Positions 1 through 6,806 of a stretch of 8,059 nucleotides of DNA are shown here, one piece after another. Positions within the stretch are counted from its first letter, which is position 1; each line of letters opens with the position of its first letter. The stretch is from positions 1 to 8,059 of the forward strand of contig CAJWNW010000069.1 in NCBI GenBank assembly GCA_913044085.1, written 5' to 3'. The DNA is from an uncultured Flavobacteriaceae bacterium. GTDB lineage: Bacteria > Bacteroidota > Bacteroidia > Flavobacteriales > Flavobacteriaceae. Both the position numbers and the translations under genes were made by a program. The notes beneath the pieces are model-generated. The model made no database searches and was not told the DNA's origin. It saw only the letters and a program-made list of their open reading frames with translations.

Positions 1-946
1 TAATTCCGGTCGCCACTTGCTTTGGATGGGCCGATTGGTGTGCCAAGATAAAATCTTTACCTCCCGTTTCTCCAACGATGCGGGGGTAGGTTTTATAATT
101 GTGGATATTAACGCCAATTTGTTTCCACAATTCTTTAAAAATAAATGTTGAGCCAGTAAAGTGCAATCCAGAGAAGTCTGGGCTTGAAAGCACGGTTTCT
201 GTAATCATAACTGGGTCTCCAAAAACAACATTGATAACACCTGCAGGGACTCCAGCTTCTTCAAAAACATCCATTATGACTTTTGCAGAGTAAATTTGGC
301 TGTCGCTGGGTTTCCAAACCACCACATTTCCCATCAGGGCCATGCATGCGGGAAGATTCCCAGCGATGGCTGTGAAATTAAAAGGCGTCACAGCATAGGT
401 AAACCCTTCCAAGGGTCGGTATTCAATGCGGTTCCAAGTTGCATTGGTACTCTGGGGTTGGTCATTGTAAATTTCAGTCATAAACTGAACATTAAATCTT
501 AGAAAGTCAATGAATTCGCAAGCCGCATCAATTTCAGCCTGGTGGACGGTTTTGGATTGTGCCATCATGGTAGCGGCATTAATCTTGGCTCTGTATGGGC
601 CAGCGATTAGCTCAGCAGCTTTTAAAAATATTCCTGCGCGTTGTTCCCATGGCAATTGCGACCAAGTTTTACGGGCTTCCAAAGCAGTGGCAATCGCTTG
701 TACTATATGCGATTTATTTGCAGTGTGATAAACACCTAACACATGTTGGTGGTCGTGCGGTGGGCGCATTGTTTGTGTTTGACCGGTTTTGATGTTTTCA
801 CCATTGATATACATTGGAACTTCAATTGTTGAATTGTACATGGATTTGTAGGCTTTGAGAACGTTCTCCCTTTCTACAGATCCTGGAGCATATGAAAGCA
901 CGGGCTCATTTATTGCTGGAGGCACTTTAAAAAATCCTTTTCCCAT
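1..946 (-). CDS. pruA: 1-pyrroline-5-carboxylate dehydrogenase (L-glutamate gamma-semialdehyde dehydrogenase), N-terminal part, cut by the left edge
   Basis: Oxidises glutamate-gamma-semialdehyde to glutamate with NAD+, the second step of proline breakdown, in the cytoplasm. The ATG at 946 opens 315 in-frame codons that run off position 1. The protein starts MGKGFFKVPPAINEPVLSYA, typical of the stand-alone (not PutA-fused) P5C dehydrogenases. Aldehyde dehydrogenase landmarks occur in order: TPFNFTAIAGNLP (187-199) with the oxyanion Asn190, WKPS (211-214) at the cofactor site, HFTGS (262-266) of the Rossmann fold, and GETGGKDF (292-299) with catalytic Glu293. The catalytic cysteine (GQKCSA region) and the C-terminus lie outside. 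Family members are about 540 residues, so somewhat more than half is visible. The gene lies 71 nt downstream of apaG on the same strand. Family assignment is firm; use in proline rather than arginine or ornithine catabolism is family knowledge. Confidence 0.95.
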   Translation of the reverse strand, partial: MGKGFFKVPPAINEPVLSYAPGSVERENVLKAYKSMYNSTIEVPMYINGENIKTGQTQTMRPPHDHQHVLGVYHTANKSHIVQAIATALEARKTWSQLPWEQRAGIFLKAAELIAGPYRAKINAATMMAQSKTVHQAEIDAACEFIDFLRFNVQFMTEIYNDQPQSTNATWNRIEYRPLEGFTYAVTPFNFTAIAGNLPACMALMGNVVVWKPSDSQIYSAKVIMDVFEEAGVPAGVINVVFGDPVMITETVLSSPDFSGLHFTGSTFIFKELWKQIGVNIHNYKTYPRIVGETGGKDFILAHQSAHPKQVATGI

Positions 947-973
947 AATTTGAAATGATTAAAAATTAAAATT

Positions 974-1007
974 TAAAATTACAATTTATGGTCGAATCAA
1001 CCACAAA
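974..1007 (-). promoter_or_regulatory. Candidate Bacteroidota-type promoter for pruA
   Basis: In the 71-nt gap between apaG and pruA, the minus strand reads TTTG (1007-1004), then 22 nt, then TAATTTTA (981-974). This matches the Bacteroidota -33 TTG / -7 TAnnTTTG pattern with one mismatch at the last -7 base, at the long end of the usual spacing. It would give a leader of roughly 20-30 nt before the pruA ATG. The gap is so AT-rich that chance matches are likely, and read-through from the plug-apaG transcript is an alternative. Confidence 0.3.
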
Positions 1008-1017
1008 CTTGTGAAGA

Positions 1018-1404
1018 TTAATTTTGGGCAAAATCTGCGCAAAGCCTGAAGTTTGGAATCGTCACTTCAAACTCATGGTTATCAGATAGGCGAACCATAT
1101 TATAAACCCCTTTCATTGATCCCATAGGTCCCTGAAGTGCACAACCAGAACTGTAGCGGTAAGATTCAAAAGGTTGAATTATGGGTTGTTTTCCAACAAC
1201 GCCCTCGCCTTTGACAATTTCAATTTCATTCAACGCGTCTAAAATTGTCCATTTTCTTGAAATAAGTTGTACGGGATGAGGATTGTTATTTTCGATCTTT
1301 ATGAAATAATTGAACCCAAAACGAAGGCCCTTGCCGTCATAATAGCTGCACTCAAAATTAGACCGTATTGAAATTTTCACACCTTCGGTAATTTGCTGAA
1401 TCAT
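1018..1404 (-). CDS. apaG: ApaG-domain protein (Co2+/Mg2+ efflux-associated protein ApaG)
   Basis: A 128-residue cytoplasmic protein of the ApaG/DUF525 family, a small fibronectin-III-like beta sandwich. Diagnostic features are the opening TEGVKISIRSNF (6-17), the strand FNYFIKIENNNPHPVQLISRKW (31-52, shown by its ends FNYF and SRKW), the glycine loop GEGVVGKQP (66-74), and YSSGCALQGPMGSMKGVY (84-101), which is the family signature. Length matches the family (about 125-130). The biochemical role is not settled: apaG mutants of enterobacteria show cobalt and magnesium phenotypes, and the domain also occurs in F-box and polymerase-interacting proteins of eukaryotes. The start lies 9 nt after the stop of the T9SS plug gene, so the two are probably one transcript. 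No signal peptide or membrane segment is visible. Confidence 0.93.
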   Translation of the reverse strand: MIQQITEGVKISIRSNFECSYYDGKGLRFGFNYFIKIENNNPHPVQLISRKWTILDALNEIEIVKGEGVVGKQPIIQPFESYRYSSGCALQGPMGSMKGVYNMVRLSDNHEFEVTIPNFRLCADFAQN

Positions 1405-1413
1405 CGCTTTAAT

Positions 1414-2655
1414 TTAATTTGTCATTTGAACAGAATTAGCCTCGCCCAGCCCAATAAGTTTGTCATAACGTGCACCAAGATCACGGTAATAAACAAGCAC
1501 TTTATAATTGTTTTCAGTTTCATCAAAATTCCCACTAATTGCTCCTTCTTGCAATGTATTTTCTTTGTCAATAAGCACATATTTGTAGTTATAGAATCCT
1601 TGTTTCATCAATATTTTTGCTTCGTAGACCCCTTTTTTTGGATTGAAAACCATTTCATTATCTTTTGATGTTGAAAAATTATTAAATCCACCAAAAACAT
1701 AAACGGTGGCATCTATGAATTCTCTAGCTCTGAGAGAAAAATGAACATAGGTATAATCAGCTTCAATTCTTGGGTCTTCACGGTCTAAAACGGTCACCTT
1801 AAAACCACCATTGATGTCCGGATTGAAGGTGTATTTTAGTCGAGAACGTTCAATATTAGTATATAAATAACTATGATAAAGGTCCTGCAGATCGATGTAT
1901 TGTATGCCAAGATTTGTGGCGCGTGTGTCCTTGTTTTCAAAAAATAAATATTCATTTCCTCCCCAAAATAAAGAAGCATTAGTGTATCTGTAGACCAATT
2001 TATTACCCATGATGTATTGTGGCTTTAAACCATGAATTGCGGTTTTAAGATTGTTGTTTTGAAGTACCGTGGTTTTGATGGTTTCCAAGGGATTATTGAA
2101 ATTTGAAGTGGTTGGTGTCACATTAAAATCCACAGATTGTGTTTCGTTAATCATGGCTACATTTCTTGAGCGTCTTATTTGCACAGCGACATTTGCCATC
2201 GGCTCAACAACCATAAATTTTCTACTGAATACCAAGTCGTCGTAATCGTCGAATATTTTGATAATGTAATTACCCGAAACTCTTAAACGTGTTTGCTGGT
2301 TTGGAATTTGCACACGGTAGTGGGAATAAATTTGGTAGGTATTAAAGGAATTTACATAATCTACAATACGAAGGTTGTCCATTCCTGCTAAATATTCTGT
2401 TTTCATAAGTTGGGACGGATTCCAATCAGAGTCAAAATGTTCAATCACATAGTAAAAGTCTTCTTCTAAGTTGTTCAGAACATCAAATTCTAACACCAGG
2501 CGATCGTTGAGATTAATAATTGCCAAACCATAGGCATTATCAACAACTCCAAGAGATATGGTTTTGACATCAGCTGGCGGATCAACCTCCTGAACTTGTC
2601 CGGTCAAAAACAAAGGCACTAACAATGTGATAATAAAAAACTTGAAATTGCGCAT
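1414..2655 (-). CDS. Type IX secretion system plug protein (DUF5103 family)
   Basis: A 413-residue exported protein of the family once called DUF5103. One member was found plugging the periplasmic side of the SprA translocon of Flavobacterium johnsoniae when PorV and substrate are absent; that role is established knowledge, not visible here. The N-terminus MRNFKFFIITLLVPLFLTGQ has a basic start, a hydrophobic core and a likely signal peptidase I site near residues 18-20; there is no lipobox cysteine. The N-terminal domain carries the conserved run HFDSDWNPSQLMKTEYLAG (73-91) followed by DYVNSFNTYQIYSHYRVQIP (99-118). The C-terminal part shows YVHFSLRA (303-310) and VYVFGGFNNF (318-327), a beta-sandwich resembling E-set/CBM48 folds, and ends near residue 390 in VLVYYRDLG. 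Length is normal and no break is seen. It is first gene of the leftward block, divergent from nqrA. Confidence 0.9.
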   Translation of the reverse strand: MRNFKFFIITLLVPLFLTGQVQEVDPPADVKTISLGVVDNAYGLAIINLNDRLVLEFDVLNNLEEDFYYVIEHFDSDWNPSQLMKTEYLAGMDNLRIVDYVNSFNTYQIYSHYRVQIPNQQTRLRVSGNYIIKIFDDYDDLVFSRKFMVVEPMANVAVQIRRSRNVAMINETQSVDFNVTPTTSNFNNPLETIKTTVLQNNNLKTAIHGLKPQYIMGNKLVYRYTNASLFWGGNEYLFFENKDTRATNLGIQYIDLQDLYHSYLYTNIERSRLKYTFNPDINGGFKVTVLDREDPRIEADYTYVHFSLRAREFIDATVYVFGGFNNFSTSKDNEMVFNPKKGVYEAKILMKQGFYNYKYVLIDKENTLQEGAISGNFDETENNYKVLVYYRDLGARYDKLIGLGEANSVQMTN

Positions 2656-2673
2656 TTATTTAAAAATTTAAGG

Positions 2674-2681
2674 TAAATATA
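2674..2681 (-). promoter_or_regulatory. Possible -7 element for the T9SS plug-apaG transcript
   Basis: The minus strand reads TATATTTA, one base off the Bacteroidota -7 consensus TAnnTTTG, about 20 nt upstream of the plug-gene ATG. I could not find a convincing TTTG at the expected -33 distance; an overlapping alternative, TAATTTTTG, lies just upstream but has one base too many. Some leftward promoter must lie in 2656-2810 unless the transcript starts inside nqrA, but its exact position is uncertain. Confidence 0.2.
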
Positions 2682-2740
2682 ACCAAAAATTATGGCGTCT
2701 ATGTAATTTAAATTTTAACATAAAAAATCCAATTAAATTT

Positions 2741-2772
2741 TATGAAATATGCATTGTTTATTTGTAAATTTG
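2741..2772 (+). promoter_or_regulatory. Candidate Bacteroidota-type promoter of the nqr operon
   Basis: TAAATTTG at 2765-2772 is an exact match to the Bacteroidota sigma-A -7 element TAnnTTTG. A weak -33 candidate, TATG at 2741-2744 (within TTTTATG), sits 20 nt upstream, within the usual 17-23 nt spacing. Transcription would begin near 2777-2780, giving a leader of about 30 nt before the nqrA ATG at 2811. No Shine-Dalgarno sequence precedes nqrA, as is usual in this phylum. The -7 match is good; the -33 match is poor, so the call is moderate. Confidence 0.5.
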
Positions 2773-2810
2773 CTCGATTTTAAGATTTAAATTCAATCAT
2801 CCAAAGATTC

Positions 2811-4166
2811 ATGTCCAAAGAAATTAGAATTAGTAAAGGTCTTGACATCAGACTTGTAGGTGAAGCCGCTCACTCAATAACAGATGCCATAAAAAGTAAT
2901 TTCTATACACTTAGGCCTGATGATTTTCACGGAGTAATCCCAAAATTAGCAGTCAAAGTAGGTGCTAAGTTAAAAGCCGGAGAAAGTGTATTTTTTGACA
3001 AATCCAATGAAGCCATCAAGTTTGTAACACCTGTTTCAGGTGAAATCTTAGAAATTACAAGAGGAGAAAAACGCAGAATTCTTGAGATTAAAATCAAGGC
3101 GGATAAAAAAATATCTTTCATAACGCATGAATTACCCAAATTAAAAACAGCCCAAGCAGATGAAATCAAGTCATTACTGCTTGCTTCGGGTTGTTGGCCA
3201 TTTATCAAGCAGCGGCCCTATGATGTAATCGCGAAACCAGAGCTTCAGCCCAAAGCCATTTTTATCTCTGCTCATGCTACGGCCCCGCTTGCGGTTGATT
3301 ACAATTTCACACTTAAAGAAAAAGAATTTGAACTACAAGCTGCAGTTACAGCCCTTTCAAAACTTACGGGCGGTTCTGTACACGTTGGTGTTTCCAAGGC
3401 ATCCGACTCACCTTTCGAAAATTTACAAGACATTAATATTTACAAACTGTCGGGACCGCACCCTTCAGGAAATGTTGGCACTCTCATAAATAAAATAGAT
3501 CCTATAAACAAGGGGGAGACCGTTTGGACGATTGCTCCTCAAGATTTAGTCATTATCGGGGAATTATTGTTAACAGGAAAATACAATGCCGAGCGAACGA
3601 TTGCTTTAGTAGGCTCTCAAATTGAGGCGCCTCGTTATTTGAAGACCCGCATTGGAAGTGAGGTTGCTACCATGATTTATGATCGCGGAATTCAAAAAGA
3701 CGCACATGCTCGAATTATTTCGGGGAATGTACTTTGCGGAAAGGAAGTAAAACCGGATGGTTTTTTAGATTTTTACAGTGATGTGATTACGGTCATTCCG
3801 GAAGGTGACGATTATGAATTTTTTGGTTGGAATAAACCTGTTTTTAACAAAGTTTCTACATCTAGAGCTTTGACATTCTCGTGGTTAACACCGAAGAAAA
3901 AATACGACCTCAATACCAATACAAATGGAGAACACAGGGCGTTTGTTTTATCCGGGTCCTATGAGGAGGTTTTTCCTCTAGACATCTACCCAATGCAAAT
4001 TCTCAAGGCATGTATGTACAAAGACTTAGACGAAATGGAAGCCCTTGGAATGTACGAAGTGGCCCCTGAAGATTTTGCACTTACAGAGTTTGTGTGCGTT
4101 TCTAAACAACCACACCAAAAGATAATTAGAGAAGGATTGGATTTAATGCTTAAAGAAATAGGTTAA
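2811..4166 (+). CDS. nqrA: Na+-translocating NADH:quinone reductase subunit A
   Basis: The peripheral cytoplasmic-side subunit of Na+-NQR, sitting on NqrB and contributing to the quinone-binding region. It is 451 residues, within the family range, with no membrane segment or signal peptide. It opens with the hallmark IRISKGLDIRLVGEA (5-19). A barrel-sandwich (lipoyl-like) domain follows, VKVGAKLKAGESVFFDKSN (48-66) and FVTPVSGEI (71-79), without a lipoylation lysine motif. Further family motifs are FIKQRPYD (131-138), GGSVHVGVS (187-195), GPHPSGNVGTLINKIDPI (215-232) and the C-terminal SGSYEEVFPLDIYP (381-394) and TEFVCVSK (425-432). Homology to RnfC is distant; RnfC-type 4Fe-4S cysteine motifs are absent, which supports Nqr. 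It is the first gene of the operon; the stop is 2 nt before the nqrB ATG. Confidence 0.97.
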   Translation: MSKEIRISKGLDIRLVGEAAHSITDAIKSNFYTLRPDDFHGVIPKLAVKVGAKLKAGESVFFDKSNEAIKFVTPVSGEILEITRGEKRRILEIKIKADKKISFITHELPKLKTAQADEIKSLLLASGCWPFIKQRPYDVIAKPELQPKAIFISAHATAPLAVDYNFTLKEKEFELQAAVTALSKLTGGSVHVGVSKASDSPFENLQDINIYKLSGPHPSGNVGTLINKIDPINKGETVWTIAPQDLVIIGELLLTGKYNAERTIALVGSQIEAPRYLKTRIGSEVATMIYDRGIQKDAHARIISGNVLCGKEVKPDGFLDFYSDVITVIPEGDDYEFFGWNKPVFNKVSTSRALTFSWLTPKKKYDLNTNTNGEHRAFVLSGSYEEVFPLDIYPMQILKACMYKDLDEMEALGMYEVAPEDFALTEFVCVSKQPHQKIIREGLDLMLKEIG

Positions 4167-4168
4167 AT

Positions 4169-5377
4169 ATGGGATTAAAATCAAATTTACATCAGCTTAA
4201 AGAGAAGTACAGAGGTACAAAAATGGCACCTGCTTTCAATGCGATTCACACTTTTTTGTACTTGCCAAATGAAACCACGCACAGCGGCGGAACACACATC
4301 AAAGCTGCAGATGATTTAAAACGCACCATGAATACAGTTATCATGGCCATGGTACCTTGTTTAATATTTGGCATGTTCAATGCTGGCTATCAGCACCACT
4401 TGGCACTGGGAACGATTGACGCCTCACACGGATTTTTAGGTGAGACATTTTGGACTTGGGACAATCTTGTAATTGGACTTTGGAAAGTTTTACCACTTGT
4501 GGTGGTGTCTTATGGTGTGGGCCTTTTGATTGAATTTATTTTTGCAGTCATCAAAGGCCATGAAGTTGAAGAAGGCTATTTGGTTACGGGTATGCTTGTC
4601 CCTTTAATTGTTCCGATTGATCTTCCGCTATGGATGTTGGCTGTGGCTGTTGCCTTTGGTGTGGTTATTGGAAAAGAGGTTTTTGGGGGTACGGGGATGA
4701 ATATTTTAAACCCAGCATTAACCATTAGAGCCTTTCTGTTTTTTGCCTATCCCACTTGGATGAGTGGTGATAAAGTATGGGTACATGGTGCTGTTGAACG
4801 TGCTGGAACCGCAGATGCCATTTCGGGTGAAACCATTTTGGGTAGTTACGCTCAAAATCAGGAAGTCGTTTACAATTATGCCGATATGTTTTTTGGTTTG
4901 ATCCCTGGTTCTGTTGGTGAGACCTCGAAATTATTAATAATATCTGGCGCCTTGTTTCTCATTTTTGCTAAGGTAGGAAGTTGGAGAATTATTCTAAGTA
5001 CGGTTTTGGGCGCCTTGGCCATGGGACTTATTTTTAATGGTGTTGTGGATGCGGGTCTTATTACAACCTCCAGTAAATTTTATGGTTTAATGGATGTTCC
5101 ATTTTGGCAACACCTCATAATTGGTAGTATACTTTTTGGAGCTGTTTATATGGCTACGGATCCTGTTACAGCCACACAAACAAACAAAGGAAAATGGATT
5201 TACGGATTTTTGATTGGTTTTATATCCATTATGATTCGTGTCTTTAATCCCGCCTACCCAGAAGGTGTGTTTTTAGCCATTTTACTAATGAATGTATTTG
5301 CGCCAACCATTGACCACTATGTGGTTCAAGGGAATGTAAAAAAACGTTTGAAACGCGTGAAAGTTAAATCAGCATAG
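4169..5377 (+). CDS. nqrB: Na+-translocating NADH:quinone reductase subunit B
   Basis: The large integral membrane subunit, carrying a covalent FMN and riboflavin, the path to quinone and much of the Na+ route. It has 402 residues, with about ten hydrophobic segments (roughly 55-72, 101-127, 138-150, 153-170, 184-198, 253-268, 272-295, 315-330, 342-358, 365-380). Conserved stretches are HEVEEGYLVTGMLVPLIVP (131-149), GKEVFGGTGMNILNPALTIR (168-187) and YMATDPVTA (327-335), shared with RnfD. The FMN attachment site is expected at Thr222 in DAISGET (216-222); the usual motif has Ala before Thr (SGAT), so the Glu221 here is unusual. The basic tail KKRLKRVKVKSA suggests a cytoplasmic C-terminus. 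The start is fixed by the 2-nt gap to nqrA and by MGLKSNLHQLKEKY, a normal family N-terminus. nqrC begins 2 nt after its stop. Confidence 0.97.
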   Translation: MGLKSNLHQLKEKYRGTKMAPAFNAIHTFLYLPNETTHSGGTHIKAADDLKRTMNTVIMAMVPCLIFGMFNAGYQHHLALGTIDASHGFLGETFWTWDNLVIGLWKVLPLVVVSYGVGLLIEFIFAVIKGHEVEEGYLVTGMLVPLIVPIDLPLWMLAVAVAFGVVIGKEVFGGTGMNILNPALTIRAFLFFAYPTWMSGDKVWVHGAVERAGTADAISGETILGSYAQNQEVVYNYADMFFGLIPGSVGETSKLLIISGALFLIFAKVGSWRIILSTVLGALAMGLIFNGVVDAGLITTSSKFYGLMDVPFWQHLIIGSILFGAVYMATDPVTATQTNKGKWIYGFLIGFISIMIRVFNPAYPEGVFLAILLMNVFAPTIDHYVVQGNVKKRLKRVKVKSA

Positions 5378-5379
5378 TT

Positions 5380-6138
5380 ATGAGCAGAAATACAGACAGT
5401 AATCAATACACAATACTTTTTGCTATTGGAATGGTCGTCATTGTTGGGTCTTTATTGGCCTTTACAGCATCTTCCTTGAAACCTAATATTGCAGAAAATG
5501 AGCGCATGGAAAAGCAACAAAACATATTGTATGCTATGGGTGTGAACGAAAACGGTCCGACCGATATTGTTTTTGTGGGCACCGATAAAGTTGCCGCAGA
5601 ATTTTCTAAATACATTTCAAAACAATTAATAATTAATCCTGATGGCACTGCTGAAGAAAGTGCAAGAGCTTTCAAAATAAACGTCAAAAAAGAACAGGCC
5701 AAAGCCAAAAATGGTGGTACCAGAGCCTTGCCACTTTTTATCGGAGAAAGAGAAGGCCAATCCTATTACATTATCCCGATTCGTGGCAAAGGGCTATGGG
5801 ATGCTATTTGGGGCTATGTTGCTTTGGATGAAGACATGGTGGTTCAAGGGGCCTTTTTTGATCACGCCGCCGAAACACCAGGCTTAGGTGCCAATATCAA
5901 ACAGCGTTATTTTATGGATGATTTTATAGGTGAAAAATTACTTTCTTCTACAGGCGACTTCAAAGGTATTACTGTAGCTAAGGGTAATAATGACCCCAAG
6001 AACCTTATCAAGGATGATTATGAAGTAGATGCTCTTGCCGGCGCTACCATTACTGGTGATGGTGTGTCTGCAATGATCAAGACTGATCTTAAGTTGTATT
6101 TACCCTACTTTAAAAATTTAAAAAATCAATTGAACTAA
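5380..6138 (+). CDS. nqrC: Na+-translocating NADH:quinone reductase subunit C
   Basis: A single-pass membrane protein with a periplasmic FMN-binding domain; it relays electrons from the NqrD/E iron centre to NqrB. Of its 252 residues, 11-30 form the N-terminal membrane anchor. The FMN_bind domain shows RGKGLWDAIWGYVAL (135-149) and HAAETPGLGA (162-171), and ends with the flavinylation motif DALAGATITG (217-226). Thr223 is the predicted phosphoester attachment site for FMN, added by ApbE flavin transferase. Between the anchor and that domain is a lysine- and alanine-rich stretch (about 90-115). The motif here keeps the canonical Ala-Thr pair, unlike NqrB in the same operon. Separated from nqrB by 2 nt and from nqrD by 1 nt, so translation is probably coupled. 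Confidence 0.97.
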   Translation: MSRNTDSNQYTILFAIGMVVIVGSLLAFTASSLKPNIAENERMEKQQNILYAMGVNENGPTDIVFVGTDKVAAEFSKYISKQLIINPDGTAEESARAFKINVKKEQAKAKNGGTRALPLFIGEREGQSYYIIPIRGKGLWDAIWGYVALDEDMVVQGAFFDHAAETPGLGANIKQRYFMDDFIGEKLLSSTGDFKGITVAKGNNDPKNLIKDDYEVDALAGATITGDGVSAMIKTDLKLYLPYFKNLKNQLN

Positions 6139-6139
6139 C

Positions 6140-6784
6140 ATGGGATTACTTTCAAAAAAAGACGTCAAGTTAATTACAGATCCCTTAGCGGACAACAACC
6201 CCATCACCATTCAAGTATTGGGGATTTGCTCGGCATTAGCAATTACTGCAGAATTAAAAGCCTCACTCGTTATGGGGATTGCTGTATTGTTTGTTATGGG
6301 AGTTGGTAACGTAGTAATTTCTCTGATTAGAAATATTATTCCCTCCAAAATTAGAATTATTGTTCAACTTATTGTGGTCGCTTCATTGGTGATTATTGTA
6401 GACCAAGTTTTAAAGGCCTTTGCTTACGAGCTTAGTAAAACATTGTCTGTATTTGTTGGACTGATCATTACAAACTGTATCATTATGGGACGGTTTGAAG
6501 CCTTTGCGCTCGGTAACGGGCCGTGGAGAGCATTTTTAGATGGCATTGGCAACGCATTTGGTTATGCCGTTATTCTCTTGGCTGTTGGGTTTTTTAGAGA
6601 GCTTTTAGGGTCTGGTACTTTATTTGGAGTTCCTGTGTTGGGGGACCCTATAGAAAAAACGGGACTTTACGCCACTGGATATGAAAACAATGGATTCATG
6701 CTGATGCCACCAATGGCACTTATTATTGTTGGGCTCATTATATGGGTACAACGCAGTAGAAACAAAGCTTTAATTGAAGATTAA
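6140..6784 (+). CDS. nqrD: Na+-translocating NADH:quinone reductase subunit D
   Basis: A six-helix membrane subunit, paralogous to NqrE, with which it forms a pseudo-symmetric pair holding an iron centre within the membrane. It has 214 residues. The two cysteines known to ligate that centre in Vibrio cholerae are recognisable: Cys30 in QVLGICSALA (25-34) and Cys113 in ITNCIIMGR (110-118). Other family signatures are the opening KKDVKLITDPLADNNPI (6-22), FEAFALGNGPW (119-129) and FFRELLGSGTLFG (151-163). The NPI and GNGPW features fit NqrD/RnfE; the flanking nqr genes decide for NqrD. It starts 1 nt after nqrC; the next gene follows after 22 nt. Confidence 0.97.
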   Translation: MGLLSKKDVKLITDPLADNNPITIQVLGICSALAITAELKASLVMGIAVLFVMGVGNVVISLIRNIIPSKIRIIVQLIVVASLVIIVDQVLKAFAYELSKTLSVFVGLIITNCIIMGRFEAFALGNGPWRAFLDGIGNAFGYAVILLAVGFFRELLGSGTLFGVPVLGDPIEKTGLYATGYENNGFMLMPPMALIIVGLIIWVQRSRNKALIED

Positions 6785-6806
6785 TTTTTAAATAAATTAA
6801 AATACA

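Noticed and set aside
99..792. Several short rightward open frames (64-72 codons) in the first 800 bases
   Set aside because: They lie antisense to the clearly coding pruA frame on the minus strand, overlap each other and resemble no known protein.
947..1017. A terminator hairpin between apaG and pruA
   Set aside because: The gap has A/T-only self-complementary stretches but no GC-bearing stem followed by a T run, so it does not support an intrinsic terminator.
1393..1668. Rightward 91-codon open frame rich in Phe, Ile and Asn
   Set aside because: It is antisense to the 3' end of the T9SS plug gene and runs into the apaG start; its composition is what an AT-rich antisense strand gives.
2927..3208. 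Leftward 93-codon open frame inside nqrA
   Set aside because: It is fully antisense to conserved NqrA sequence, including the lipoyl-like domain, and has no family resemblance.
5403..5708. Leftward 101-codon open frame inside nqrC
   Set aside because: It is antisense to the membrane anchor and linker of NqrC; its hydrophobic look mirrors the membrane segment on the other strand.
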